This document shows positions 22,851-34,849 of a stretch of 64,000 nucleotides of DNA, one piece after another; the first letter of the stretch is position 1; every line of letters begins with the position of its first letter. Below the pieces are notes generated by a model. That model saw only the letters and a list, made by a program, of their open reading frames with translations. It ran no database searches and was not told the origin of the DNA. The stretch comes from Eulemur rufifrons (taxonomy: Eukaryota; Chordata; Mammalia; Primates; Lemuridae). The stretch lies in contig NC_091010.1 in assembly GCF_041146395.1 (NCBI RefSeq), forward strand, positions 53,898,001-53,962,000, read 5' to 3'. The position numbers were made by a program, and so were the translations under genes.

Positions 22851-23294
22851 AATTTGTCACTGGACTAGAGCACCCAGATAATCACTGACTCCAACATTCC
22901 TCCTTAGTAGTGATACGAGCGGCTAAAGTTTGCAGCAAGAACAGGAATCAACCACAGCTCTGAGAGTGGCTTGCTACATAATCTGGACAAATTAATTCTT
23001 CTCCATACCCTATTTTCTTCATCAGAATAAAAATAATCTAAATGCTGTAGTCTACATAACCTTACATTTTTGGAAAGGATAGTCTTATCCTAATCTAAAT
23101 ACTATGTTCTGCATCTACAAAATGAATTTAGAATAAATGAGTTAATGATCCAGATCCTCTTAGGCCTCAGCTACCTTCACATCCACATTGTGTTATTTAA
23201 GGATGGCACCTGGGCATATTTATTTGTCCTCTCACAGTCCTGAAAGCATCCAAAGTGGGAAGAAGTTTACAATTCTAGTTAAGTATATATAGAT

Positions 23295-23530
23295 GCTCAG
23301 AAGTTACTGAGCACTTTCTGTGTGCCAGTCATCACACTAAAGACTTTATGTGCATTTTCTCCAAATACCACACACAAAGGTTCTACAATCTCCGTGGATT
23401 GTCATTTTTTAGATGAAAGTGAGGCTAGAAGAATTTTTCATAATCTGCCCAAATCCATGTGGTTAGTAGGTAATAGAGTTGGGCCTCAAACCTTGGTTAT
23501 CTGACACCAACCCTAACACTTGCTCTGAGA
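23295..23530 (-). repeat. MIR SINE, antisense, near full length
   Basis: 'actgagcactttctgtgtgc' followed by 'gccagtcatcacactaaag', 'tttagatgaaagtgaggcta' and 'gtagtaggtaatagagttgg'-like words follows the antisense MIR order. Confidence 0.7.
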
Positions 23531-23864
23531 AACTTGGGATCAAAGCATGATTTAAAAGCAGTGCACCACAGCTTCTCAAATACAGGGAATGTGTAATACC
23601 AGGCTAAGTTCCTTCTGGCACCCAGGATATCCATAGGCCATCTTTTCCCCGCTATCAAATTGATGTGAACTCAAGACATGCATATAAAATATGGTATTAG
23701 AATCTAATTGTATAATAGTTAAGAGCATTTATTAGTAAGCAAAAAACAAAAGCAGAAATTCTCTGTAAAATGCATTATAATGATAAATATGATAGACTGT
23801 TGACACTATTTGCATTGAAAATTTGAAACTATAGAGTGTTTAAAGATAATTTTCAAACTTCTTG

Positions 23865-23990
23865 TTTATGAATATGCAAACTGAGATGGCAATGAGAAGG
23901 TTAGCAGAGACAAAACCAAGGATTAGAATCTAGGTTCTTTGATTCCCAGTCCAGTGCTTTTTCTGCTAAAACATTTTGCAACTTTTGACA
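23865..23990 (-). repeat. MIR SINE fragment, antisense
   Basis: 'gcaaactgagatggcaatga', 'tctaggttctttgattccca' and 'gtccagtgctttttctgct' match the antisense MIR 5' part. Confidence 0.6.
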
Positions 23991-24019
23991 AATGATGAAT
24001 ATTCTTGGATTTAGGAGAT

Positions 24020-24410
24020 AAATACACAAAAGCAAGGAGATGTATCATGAAGACATTTCACTTAGGGATTATAATAGCATAAAATTGAAAACAACCTAAA
24101 TTTCAATCAATAGGACATTTGATAAACAAGAGTACATAAAAACCATGAATCCTACCCAGCCATTCAAAATGATGATATAGAGCTCTGTTTATTGTCCTAG
24201 ACAGGTGAGCATGATGTATTATTGTTTAAGGGGAAAAAAGCATATTACAAAACAGCATGTACAGCACAGCCTGCTATGGATGAAATTGCATACTTACATC
24301 CATAGATGATGTAGTTTTTATGGGATTATGAAGATTTTTTTTACTTTTGTCTATTCCCTTTACTGAATATTAAACTGCTTATAATAGGAAGTGTTGTAAA
24401 AAACAAAATG
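24020..24410 (+). mobile_element. Old LINE 3' end, sense (L1M/HAL1 type)
   Basis: 'gaaaacaacctaaatttcaa', 'caataggacatttgataaac', 'cagccattcaaaatgatgat', 'aaaacagcatgtacagcac' follow the conserved end of mammalian L1M/HAL1 elements (aaacaacctaaatgtccatcaata..). Non-coding fossil. Confidence 0.6.
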
Positions 24411-24463
24411 CTTTCAAACAAAAAAGCAGTTCTGATTCTCTGTGCCTTATTAAACTGTCTACA

Positions 24464-24590
24464 TCAGTGCTTGTCAAACTTTAATCAGCTGGAAAATCAT
24501 GCTAAAATGCAAGTTCTAATTCAGTAGATCTGGGGTGGGGCCAGAGAATCTGCATTTTTAACAAGCTCCCAGGTGACACCAGTGCTGCTG
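24464..24590. mobile_element. MER5A-type hAT-Charlie element
   Basis: It opens with 'cagtgcttgtcaaactttaa' and runs through 'cagtagatctggggtggggc' and 'gagaatctgcatttttaaca' to 'agctcccaggtgacacc'. That is close to the full MER5A core. Non-autonomous DNA transposon. Confidence 0.8.
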
Positions 24591-25076
24591 AATGAAGAAT
24601 ACTTTGCATTACAAGGGTCTGGGTTAGTTAATTACTCTTCTAGGCCCTTTCAGCACTCACTCCATATGTAATTTTTGGCAATCTTGACCTGAAATTATTT
24701 TCCTTTGTTTATTAGTGCTGTAGTGATTTCTAGGTGAATAGGACCCTGGAGTTTTCTTATTTTTCTTGCAGTTAATAAACATAAACACTGGGGAACACTA
24801 TTTTAAATCGCAGAACACCCATTATACAACAGGAAATACTATTGCACAATTGCCTCTCCCATCAGATAATTTTTATCTTGATATCTTGACTGAGGATGTA
24901 ATAATGGCATTGATTGTTTAAATGTATAAGCAACTGAGGAGTAATTATGATTAAAAATAAAACAACAACAGTAATTGACAGACTGCTCAGCAAGTGAAAT
25001 GAGGTTGTAATATGAATGCTGATTTTCAACATTTTTTTAATGTATTTTCATGAAGATAATTAAAATAAAGCATTTT

Positions 25077-25730
25077 AAGAATGACTGAGTATTGCAAACT
25101 AGTACAACCTCTGTGGAAAGTAATATGAAGATACCTCGAAGAGCTACAAGTAGAAGTTTCCAGCAATTTGATCCAGCAATCCCATTACTGGGCATCTACT
25201 CAAAAGAACAAAAGACATTCTGTAAAAACGACATCTGCACTAGAATGTTTATAGCAGCACAAGTCACAATTGCAAAGATGTGGAAACAACTCAAATGCCC
25301 ATCGATACATGAGTGGATCAATAAAATGTGGTATATGTATACTATGGAGTTCTACTCAGCCACAAAAAACAAGGATGATATAACATCTTTTGTATTATCC
25401 TGGGTAGAGCTGGAACTCATTCTACTAAGTGAAGTATAACATAAATGCAAAAACAAGCACCACATGTACTCACCATCAAACTGATATTAACTGATCAACA
25501 CTTAATATGCACATATGGTAATAACATTCATTGGGTGTCAGGGAGATGGGAGTGGGGAGGAGGGGATGGGTATATATACACCTAATGGGTACAGTACGCA
25601 CCATCTGGGGGATGGACATGCTTAAAGCTCTGACTCGGGTGGGGCAAAGGCAATATATGTAACCTAAATATTTGTACCCTTGTAATATGCTGAAATAAAA
25701 AAAAATTTTAAAAAAAGAATGACTGAGTAT
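25077..25730 (+). mobile_element. 5'-truncated lineage-specific L1 with target-site duplications
   Basis: A 5'-truncated L1 of about 620 bp is flanked by perfect 16-bp direct repeats aagaatgactgagtat at 25077-25092 and 25715-25730. The body opens in the end of ORF2: frame 25092-25439 reads PAIPLLGIYSKEQKTF and MWYMYTMEFYSATKN, the L1 ORF2 C-terminal wording. It continues with a 3'UTR containing a G-rich tract (about 25540-25570), then 'gatggacatgcttaaagctc', and ends 'tatgctgaaataaaaaaaaa'. This 3' end is the type I associate with lemur L1s. It is a recent insertion, dead by truncation. Confidence 0.9.
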
Positions 25731-25879
25731 GGCAATGGCCTAATATTTCTCATATGCCATATGAAAAACAAAATTTTAAAACACTGAACTTAGGGGAAAA
25801 AGTTGGGTAAAATAAAATCCCTTAGGAATTATAAGGTAATCAACAACAGTAAAGCAAAATGTGACTATTAGAGAGGTTC

Positions 25880-26075
25880 GATATTTATTAAGTGCTTACT
25901 TACTATGTACCAGGCTGGTCAAGTTGATTTATATGTATTATTGTGTTTGACATCTTATTTAAGGCTTACAGAAGTTCAGTAACTTGCCCAGAGTAACACA
26001 TCTTGTAGGTGATAGTCAGTATTTTGATTTACTTGTTTGACTCAAAACCCAAGATATTAACCACTTTGAGAGTCA
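25880..26075 (-). repeat. MIR SINE, antisense
   Basis: 'attaagtgcttacttactat', 'gtaccaggctggtc', 'cagaagttcagtaacttgcc' and 'cagagtaacacatcttgtag' follow the antisense MIR order. Confidence 0.7.
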
Positions 26076-26310
26076 TTCAACAAACTGAGTACCTGCCTAC
26101 CATGTACCAGGCTTTGTTCTAGGTAATGAAGAAAATTTAGTGGATGAATAATACAAAAACCTTGCCTTCATGCAGTTTATCTTCTAGTGAAGATAAAGGA
26201 ATATTGTATTTACATTGGACCTTAATCACTTAGTTGTATAGCCCTAAGTCATAAGTAGAAAAGCCACTTTCTTCTCTGGGCCCCAATTTCTTCAACTATA
26301 GAATAAAGAT
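26076..26310. repeat. L2-like and MIR-like scraps
   Basis: 26080-26180 reads 'aacaaactgagtacctgcct', 'accaggctttgttctaggta', 'tgccttcatgcagtttatct', a widespread ancient LINE/L2 motif. About 26220-26310 resembles a sense MIR core ('ctgggccccaatttcttcaa'). Family names are uncertain. Confidence 0.4.
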
Positions 26311-27130
26311 TTTGTACTAAGTTCATTTCAAGCTCCCAAACCTCTACGTCCATGAAAGCTTTAAAGCATTTTATGACTGTTTGCAGTTCTTGGTTCCAAT
26401 CCAAACCCTCAGTAGGCCACTTCACCCAGGCCTCCCGATTTAGTGTCTTTAACTGGGTTTCCTTTTCCAATAGTTATTATTATTGATATTATTATTATCA
26501 ATGGCCACAAATGCAAGGTCAGGTTGCTATGGAATGAACTTTTCATCTTTCTGCTGCAGTGTTTATGCTAAATCCACTCCGCAAGTCTTCTCCTTCTGCC
26601 TGAGCCAGACTGAGGATGGCTTGTCATCTTGCTTATAGGTTCTCTGCAACTGTCACAGATTAGACCAATACACTTGAGTCAGGACTTCAGGTATGAGAAT
26701 CAAATGCTGTCATTGGAAATTATTGTTGAGAACTCCTCAGTAGTTACCATGAAATAAAGCAGTTTACCCATCTGCATCCCAAAAGGCTTTGATGAAGTTT
26801 TTACTTATGCTCTTTTAGGAGTTTCATACCTAAATTTTTCCTGCTCCTTATGGGAAAAAAATGGGCAATACTAGAACCGGCATGAAAAGAACCTGGGAGT
26901 ATATTTTCTGTATAACATTTATGCAGAAAATAAGTGTCAATGAGCAATTCAAGCCTCTCTTGATTTGCCAGTGCTCCTTTCAATCACAAATCCATTCACC
27001 CCAATAATAATGTGTCTGACTGCATACTATAGGTTGGACCATGGGAATACAGAAACTATGATTAAATAAGGGCCTTGCGTTAAAGAATTGATGTGATTTC
27101 TCAAACATGCAGAATTATGGAACTGGAGTG
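26311..27130. other. Unassigned sequence
   Basis: No repeat or exon is named. A short (TTA)n-like patch lies at about 26473-26500. Confidence 0.4.
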
Positions 27131-27131
27131 G

Positions 27132-27530
27132 TTGTTATAGATTGGATTATCCCCCTCCTCCAATTCATATGTTGTAGCGCCAGCCATCAATGTGACTGTA
27201 TTTGGAGATAGGGCCTTTATGGAGGTAATTAAGGTTAAATGAGGTCACAATGGTAGGGTCCTATGCTGATAGAACTATGTCCTTATAAGAAGAGGAAGGG
27301 ACACGCCAATGCTCTCTCCGCAAGCACAGTGAGGAAAGGCCATGTGAGAGTATAGCAAGAAGGCAGCTGTCTGCAAGCCAGGAAGAGAGCCCTCACCAGA
27401 AAGCCAGAAACTGACCCTGCTAGACCTTGATCTTGGACTTCCAACCTCCAGAACTATGAGAAAATAAATTTCTGTTATTTAAGCCACCTAGCCTATAGTA
27501 TTTTGTTATGGCAGGCTGAGCTAACACAGT
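27132..27530 (+). mobile_element. MLT1-type LTR, sense
   Basis: This is a nearly complete MaLR LTR in sense. It starts tggttgttatagattggatt, then 'ttcatatgttgtagcgccag', 'gactgtatttggagataggg', 'gtccttataagaagaggaag', 'ctgcaagccaggaagagagc', 'ttgatcttggacttccaacc', and ends 'tattttgttatggcaggctg'. Non-coding solo LTR; such LTRs can act as promoters or splice donors elsewhere. Confidence 0.9.
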
Positions 27531-27534
27531 GATG

Positions 27535-28076
27535 TTTAGCATTTTAGGTAATTTTAGGCATGAAAAAGGAATGCCAATAAATCTGTATGTTTCAGGAACT
27601 CATGTATAGGAAAGAATGGAGATGCAGCCATGAACTACGTGTACTTGGTGACCAACAAATTTTGAAGCATATAACAGTAACTGGCTTTATAGGGAAAAGG
27701 CATAAGAATCACCTCTGTGGGTTAGGGAAGGCTATTGCTGCCTTTTGGTTTGTAAAACCTTGCCAGACCCTGATATTTCAGAATAGACAAATAAAAAAGA
27801 AAATATTACATATATTGTCACCTATGTGGAATAAAAATAACTTGAGTTATCTGCTATGGAATTATTTTTCTACTTGAATAGAGACACAGTCTATCAATGT
27901 CAAGTTTGCTCTAATTATCATTCCTGTTGAACAAATAGTCTCCTCAGTTTCAAATATGTGACTATTAGAGACAAAAGTAACACTTTTCTTGCCAAGGAAG
28001 ACTCCAAGAATTTGCAAATTGGTCCCAAACTTTTCATACTTCCTTGGGAATGGAATAAAACCTAACTAAGGTCATC
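27535..28076. other. Unassigned sequence
   Basis: No repeat or exon is named. One 96-codon ORF (27587-27877) is present without a recognisable domain. Confidence 0.4.
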
Positions 28077-28228
28077 AAAAGTCCCAGTTTGGGTACAATG
28101 AACACTATTCTGGTGATGGGCACACCAAAAGCCTTGACTTAAAAATTATACAAGATATCTATGTAACAAAAACATTTGTACCCCCTTAATATTTTACAAT
28201 TTAAAAAAAAAGGAAAAAAGTCCCAGTT
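28077..28228 (+). mobile_element. Very short L1 3' end with target-site duplications
   Basis: 13-bp direct repeats aaaagtcccagtt (28077-28089 and 28216-28228) flank an insert of about 125 bp. The insert reads as the last part of an L1 3'UTR ('gggtacaatgaacactattc', 'gatgggcacaccaaaagcc', 'catttgtaccccctta'), with a poly(A)-like end. Confidence 0.8.
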
Positions 28229-28397
28229 CACCCAGAATATGCCCTCTTTATGCCTGTTGTCTGGCATTCCCATTCAATTAGCTCCTACCTTTCTTTCCAA
28301 AAAGAATTTCCATTTGAATAACAAATTATGCAATTACCTCTGTTTAACCAAAAGAACATCTTTGCATGCACCCATTCAGTTCCAGTAATAAGGAATT

Positions 28398-29350
28398 TGT
28401 CTGGCCTTTGTCCCAGGTTCCTGGTATGGAGCTTCTAAAACTCTTGGAGTATCTCAAGTGATAAGTGTCCTTTTTACTTATGAGCCTCTTGACTCGCACC
28501 TGAGTTTATGCTAATGAGATGAGATCATTCAGGATGGGGGCTGGTTATCAAAAAAACCAATCATGTGATTAGAGGTTGGAGCTTTGAGCCAGCCCACCCT
28601 GAGGGAGTCCAGGGGGGTGAAGATTAAGTTCAATCACATGGCCAATGTTCAATCCACCATGCCTACATAATGAAACCCCAATAAAACTCTAGACCCAGAA
28701 GCTCAGTGGAGCTTCCTGGTTGGTGAACACTGATGTGCTATGAGGATGACAGGCCCTGATTTCATGGGAAAAGAGCATGGAAGCTCGACATTTGAGTCCC
28801 TTCTAGGTCTCATCCTATGTATCTTTTCATTTGGCTAGTCCTGATTTGCATCCTTTATAATAAAACTGTAATTGTAAGTAACATACTTTCCTGAGTTCTG
28901 GCCATTGTTCTAGCAAATTATCAAAACCTGAAGGGGTTGTGGGAACCCCTGGATTTGTAGCCAGTTGGTCAGAAGTATAGGTGGCCTGGGAACCCCTGAA
29001 GTATGGCTGGCTTTTAAAGTGAGGGCAATCTTGTGGAGTAGTGGTCCCCAACCTTTTTGGCCCCAAGGAATGGTTTCATGGAAGACAATTTTTCCACGGA
29101 CTTGGGAGTGCTGGGGAAGGTTTAGGGATGGTTCAAGTGCATTACATTTATTGTATACTTTATTTCTATTATTATTACATTGTAATATATAATAAAAGAG
29201 TTATACAACTCACATAGGTTGGGGACCCCTGTTGCAGAGGACTGAATCCTTATATGTGGAGTCTGCACTAACTCCTGGTGATTGGCAATAGAATTGAGTT
29301 GCATTATACCCGTTGTTATGAGAATGTGTACCAGGAAGAGATTTTGTCAA
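28398..29350 (+). mobile_element. ERVL-class LTR (MER21-like), interrupted by a hAT element
   Basis: This is a long LTR in sense. It starts tgtctggcctttgtcccagg, contains 'gattaagttcaatcacatgg' and 'ataatgaaaccccaataaaa' (with AATAAA), then 'atccttttataat'-type and 'taaaactgtaattgtaagta', then 'gttgtgggaacccctggatt'. It resumes after the inserted element with 'aggactgaatccttatatgt'. The wording matches the MER21-type ERVL LTR I remember; the exact subfamily is unsure. No internal viral genes are present, so it is a solo LTR. Confidence 0.65.
29039..29231. mobile_element. Non-autonomous hAT (Charlie-type) element nested in the LTR
   Basis: Terminal inverted repeats gtggtccccaacc (left) and ggttggggacccctg (right) bound about 190 bp. 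The interior reads 'atggtttcatggaagacaat', 'tttttccacggacttgggag' and 'attattattacattgtaata'. Flanking 8-mers TTGTGGAG and TTGCAGAG are an eroded hAT target-site duplication. It therefore inserted after the LTR. Confidence 0.8.
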
Positions 29351-29354
29351 CAAA

Positions 29355-30300
29355 GGAAACAACACTTTTATGCCTACTCACTATAGTTAAATTCTACTGC
29401 CAGAATGGACATGTTCATATATTCTGAAGCTTACTAATATAGTTTTTGCCTTAGAATGAGGGGTAGAGGGGGTAGCACAAATAAAATCAAATTAAAGCTC
29501 AACTGTATGTTTCAATAAATTCCTATTTCTGGCACAGAAAGACAGAATACATATTTAACAGGCCATGGATAAAAGTCACATGGCCACAAGGAGGAAAATG
29601 GGTGAAAACAACAGACTAGACTGCTTTTCAGGTGGTGGGTATGGCCAACCCTCTCTGGAATGGGAGCCCTCACTTTCCCCTGACAGCTAGATACTAATTC
29701 TACAAGGGAGCAGTGACAACAAAACCTGGCTGCTTTAAAAGAGAGCAGCGTGATTAAGAGCAGTATTTCTACATTTTGCAAGTGTACTGGTCTGTGTGTT
29801 CTTGGGTTTCTTATTGTAAAAAATGCTTCAGGCCCTCACTTTAATCTCCTTTGGTTGGACTTCACATAAGCAAATATCTGTGATCCTTTCTGTAGCCACA
29901 GCAGCACCAAACTGAGCTGCTGAAGGCTTTGTTTCCTGACTTCAGAGCACCTGAATTCAGAAGTCAGAAGCTCCCCTCTCCTCAGGTGGAAATGGAGGTG
30001 GCCACAGGTCCCTTGTTAGAATGCAGCCTTCTCTGAGAGCCTGGCTGGAGCTGGAGATACCGACAGACAGGGAGGGGAGAGCCTGAGGATTGAGAGAAAG
30101 AAAAATGAGGGACTAGGGCAGGAGACCAGAGGACTTATGGACGGTCAGTAGATGGGTAATATGTTGGGCTCCTTCAAGAATCCAGTCTGCTTTAGAGCTC
30201 AGGCCAGAGAGGTCTTTCCACAGTCTGCAGGAGACGGTGATGAGGGAAGGGAACTAACAGGATCAAGTTGAGGCACCCTATGTAACAGTCACATGTCCCA
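29355..30300. other. Unassigned sequence
   Basis: No repeat or exon is named. A minus-strand ORF of 89 codons (29512-29781) is unremarkable. Confidence 0.4.
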
Positions 30301-30309
30301 CCCCTGGAG

Positions 30310-30470
30310 TCTGAAAGACATATTCAAATCTAAATTCTGTTGCTTTCTTTTGCTGTGTTGTCCTTTTAACCCCAGTGAGTCTGGGTCTCTTCAGCTATAA
30401 AATTGGAATAATAACAGTTCTGGGCTAACGGGGTTACTGTGAGGAGAGGAGACACTGAATGTGAATTAAA
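30310..30470 (+). repeat. MIR SINE, sense
   Basis: 'tctgggtctcttcagctata', 'aaattggaataataacagtt' and 'gggttactgtgaggagagga' follow the sense MIR pattern. Confidence 0.6.
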
Positions 30471-30504
30471 TTTTTTGAAATATCATAATTATTAGTATAG
30501 TTAG

Positions 30505-31090
<586 letters not shown>

Positions 31091-31255
31091 AAACATGGAG
31101 GCCTCCACTGTATGTCATACTACATCCAAGTTTAAATATATAAGTCTATTTTATACTTAAAATAACATTAATTCTGTCTATTTGCTTATTTTCTTAATAA
31201 AAATGTCAAAGTAAGTTAGAAATTTGAATTAAGAAAAAAGAACAAGACAGAAATG

Positions 31256-31335
31256 TTATGTATATATGACATTGTATATAATTCATATATATTATAATTT
31301 GTATATTATAATATATATTTATATATATAAATGCA
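31256..31335. repeat. AT-rich low-complexity tract
   Basis: Irregular (TA)n and ATATT words form about 80 bp of almost pure A/T. Partly self-complementary. Confidence 0.8.
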
Positions 31336-31339
31336 ATGT

Positions 31340-31930
31340 TCTCCAGAGCATTTTGAAAGGACCAAGAGTCTCACAATATGATATTCAAAATATCCAAAAT
31401 ATAATCCAAAATTACTTCAAATAAAAAGAACCCCCAAAAGTACCCAATTTTCAAGAGAAAAGACAATTAACAGATGCCAGTACAAGATATTCCAGAGGTT
31501 GACATTATCAAAGACTTTAAAGAAGCTATTATAACCAGCTCTAGGAATATAGGTAAAATGCTTAAAATTAATGTAAACCTATATAAATTCTCGGCAGAGA
31601 AATAGAAACTATGAAAAAGAATCATATTTGAATTTTAAAATCAAAAAATTTAATATCTGACATAAAAGAATTCATCAGATGGGCTCAATTGAGTAATGAA
31701 GATGAAAGAGGAATGAGTTATTAAACTTTAAGACAGAACAATAGAAATTATCCAATCTGAAATAGAGAGAGAAAAAAAGATTGAAAAAATGAGCAGAGCC
31801 CTGTAGAACAATATTGAAAAGGTCTAATATTCTTGTCATTTGAGCCTCACAAGGAAAGAAGAAAAACATTGCTATTGAAAAAAAATTGAAGAAATAATGG
31901 GCAAGAACTAAAATTTATCAGAGTGTAAAG
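31340..31930 (+). mobile_element. HAL1/L1ME-type ORF1 region, sense, decayed
   Basis: The order 'acattatcaaagactttaaa', 'gaagctattataaccagctc', 'gaattcatcagatgggctca', 'aatagaaattatccaatctg', 'gagagagaaaaaaagattga', 'gagcagagccctgtagaaca' and 'gaagaaataatgggcaagaa' follows the ORF1 region of HAL1/L1ME elements. The reading frame is broken by stops and indels. Confidence 0.7.
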
Positions 31931-31939
31931 AGTAAAGAC

Positions 31940-32350
31940 CTTCTTGCAACCCTCATGTAACAAAGACACAAGGGAATGTATTTTTCATAGCCTGACCTAA
32001 ACTGACAGTTTTCTTGATAAATTCCAAACTGCAGTGTCCTTTTCCGGGACTTACTTAACTTGAGAACATCTTTTGAAGACTGAGGATGATTAATCTTTTG
32101 AACACACTTTTCTGGACTTTAGATCAACTTTTCAAAAATTGAAAATTACTTAGTGGAATATCTTCTTTGCCCTTAAATCATATTTCCTGTTTCTCATTCT
32201 TTTTCCTCGTATTTCCCATCCTTATTCTCTTTAATGAATAAAAATCTTTGCCAACTGCCAGAAATCTAGAGTAGTCAGATTTTTGGGTGGTCTCTTTTAC
32301 TGTAACAGAAATAAAGCTTTCTCTCTCATCTCTCATCTGGTGTTTGTGCA
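31940..32350 (+). other. Unassigned, possibly LTR-derived
   Basis: The stretch ends in 'aataaagctttctctctcat', a wording often seen near the poly(A) end of LTRs, with further AATAAA-like words at about 32237. No second end or family is recognised. Confidence 0.3.
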
Positions 32351-32499
32351 GATCTTACTCTAGCATCTCAAATACCAGTCTATACTAGTTTCCCTTTTAT
32401 GAGAAGAAACTAAAAACATATATTGAATTTTCTCCTGGTCCACATTACATTCAAAGACTTCAAAGAATTTTCCTTACGAAACTGTTTCTTATATACTAG

Positions 32500-32660
32500 A
32501 CCTTCGTCACCTCTTACCCCGATAACTGCCACAATGTCCTGCTCTTCCCCTATTTCCAATCTTATTTTCTTAAAATCCATCCAACACAGCTACCAGAATG
32601 ATATATCAAAAGGAAAACATGACCAGGGCAATCCACAGTTAAAAATCTTTCTGTGTATTT
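32500..32660 (+). repeat. L2 LINE fragment, sense
   Basis: 'cacagctaccagaatgatat', 'gaaaacatgaccagggcaat' and 'ccacagttaaaaatctttct' match the L2 pattern 'cagccagagtgatctttt.. catgtcactcccctgc.. ttaaaaccctt'. Ends where an antisense L1M begins. Confidence 0.5.
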
Positions 32661-32664
32661 TCGT

Positions 32665-32990
32665 GAAACCAGTTCTTTATCAGATATATGTTTTGCAAAT
32701 ATTTTAATCCAATGTGTGGCTTGCCCTTTCATCTTTTTCATGACCAGAAATTTTTCATTTTGATTATTATTTGTTTTCTTCCTTTGCTAATGCTTTTGTG
32801 TTCTAAGAAATCTTTTCCTATCCTAAAGTCATGAAAATATTTCACTAGTGTTCTAGATGTCTTATGGTTTTAGCACTAATGCTTAAGTAAATGATCCATC
32901 TCAGATTAAATTTTGTGTATCGAATGAGATAGGAGTCAAGTTTTGTTTTCCCCATACAGATATATAAATATTCCAAAGCCAATTCTCCTC
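32665..32990 (-). mobile_element. L1M fragment, antisense
   Basis: 'tctttatcagatatatgttt', 'gcaaatattttaatccaatg', 'gtggcttgccctttcatctt', 'tgtgttctaagaaatctttt', 'gtcatgaaaatatttcacta' and 'tagtgttctagatgtcttat' match the antisense of the L1M ORF2 3' part. Many changes; not coding. Confidence 0.8.
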
Positions 32991-32994
32991 CATG

Positions 32995-34055
32995 TATGAT
33001 AGTCTCACAATATTACTTTCTTTTCCACCTTAATGGAAGATTAATGGTCTGGAAGACTAGTCATTACTACTGTTATGAAATAGGTTTTGATTTATCTGAA
33101 ATAGGGCCTGTTATTCTTTTGCATTCACTTCTAAAATCTTATTTTGGTAGAAAAAGCCTGGCCAAATCAGCTTCAATTGCATTCAGACTTCAAAGTCATT
33201 TCATAATTGCTTTTAATCAGCTCTTTAAAGCTATAGCCTCCAGATAAGTTTCTCCATCTATCTTTCTTATAAAAGTGATTATTAATAAGAAATAGAAGAT
33301 TATGCCTACATTTAACTCATGTCATGGTATAAAAGCATGTGTATTTTGAAACTGAAAAATACAGGATGCATGTTTCCATAATTGCAAATACACTCCTGCC
33401 TCTTTTCCTTCTGCTAAGAAAAATCATTCTGGAAATTTCCTATTGATGGCTTACAATCTAATGTACAAATAATGTGCTTAGAACATTAAAAATAGTTCTA
33501 ATAGAATGACAATGGATTTCCTTTTTAATGCATATAATGAGAAGCTTTCCTTAATGCTTTCACCATAAAGTGTCCACTTATGTTAAAATCTAGCGTTGCC
33601 TGTAAATTTCATAGCAAAGTTGGGAAGAACTGCGCCTGTAGCAAAGATCCTAAGCAGTACTGTTAGCAAAGCACTGGAAATATCACCAGTTCCTGTTACA
33701 TTTTTCCTTCTCTTTTGTCTTGGCAGCTCTATCATCTCTACCATATATAACTTGATTCTATAAATTTATGAGAAAGATTAAAAGTTTGAGAAACTTGCTT
33801 CATGGAAGGCCTATAAAGGTCTTCATCCTCCACTTTGTCTACTCCAAGTCACTTTGATCAATTTCTTCTCTCAACTCCTAAAGCACCTGTGGGGAGTTCT
33901 GGGCTTTAGTATACCTGGTCTCATTAGGGTCCCTTCACAGATGGTTTAACAGCTTGAAAGTTGGAATCATGTCTCTTGCTTCTTTGACAATCACCAATGA
34001 GCTTAGCCTAGTATGTTAGACATGAAATGGGTGTCTAATAGGTACTTATATATTG
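32995..34055. other. Unassigned sequence
   Basis: No exon or repeat is named with confidence. A scrap at about 33950-34040 ('agcttagcctagtatgttag') may be an L2/MIR tail. Confidence 0.4.
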
Positions 34056-34059
34056 ATTA

Positions 34060-34225
34060 CAAAAATAATAATTTTAGCTAACATTTATTGAGTTCTTATA
34101 TATGCCAGGCTTAATTAGTCCTTATGACATTTGAATTATATTATTATCCTATCTTATAGATGAGGAAACTGTTTTTTAATGAGGGTAAGTGGCTTGCCAA
34201 AAGTCACATGGCTAATAACCACAAT
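34060..34225 (-). repeat. MIR SINE, antisense
   Basis: 'agctaacatttattgagttc', 'cttatagatgaggaaactg', 'gtaagtggcttgccaaaagt' and 'cacatggctaataacc' are diagnostic of antisense MIR. Confidence 0.75.
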
Positions 34226-34669
34226 AAAAGAAGTATACCACATTTTTTAAGGCACTAGACAGAGGCTACCATCCACAGTCAGTAAACGCTGTGAGTACAT
34301 TTGTAAGTCACAATTCCTATTAACTGTTATTTCCAGAAATGTAACTGTAATTACAATATTAGGATAGTAATCTGTTGAATTGTTTCGGATAACAAGACAA
34401 TCCAGACAGACTATCATTCACTATTCCCTCAAATTACTACAGAGAAACAAATAACTACTGAGAGTCAGCAATGAAAGGACATAGAGATAATAAGTTCATT
34501 GTTCTTCCCAGCTCCATCACCCATTAGCTTCACCATAACTTCTAGTTCTTAAATATGTGTATAAATTAATGCCTTCCCTTAGGAATTTATATCCCACCAT
34601 CAAAATGGAGGGTTAAGTTTGCCCAGGGCCAGCCTCAGTTCATTCTGGCGGGGCTTAGGCAGCTCTAAA

Positions 34670-34714
34670 AGAAGTGGGAATCTTTTTTTTTTTTTTTTTA
34701 GAAGTGGGAATCTT
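34670..34714. repeat. Poly(T) flanked by a 15-bp direct repeat (retrotransposition scar)
   Basis: The 15-mer agaagtgggaatctt occurs at 34670-34684 and again at 34700-34714, perfectly matched. Between and overlapping them is a T run (34683-34699). This is the layout of a target-site duplication with only a poly(A) tail inserted on the minus strand. Confidence 0.8.
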
Positions 34715-34849
34715 AAAATATCATGAGCTGGTATGTTTAGATGAACAATGTTGTATAAATGTGGCATTAATGGAGTTGGGATCTGAAGACAAAAAATAAA
34801 TTTCTCCTTTATAAGAAGCTGCCTCTGATGGAAGGCAGAGGTTTCTTCT

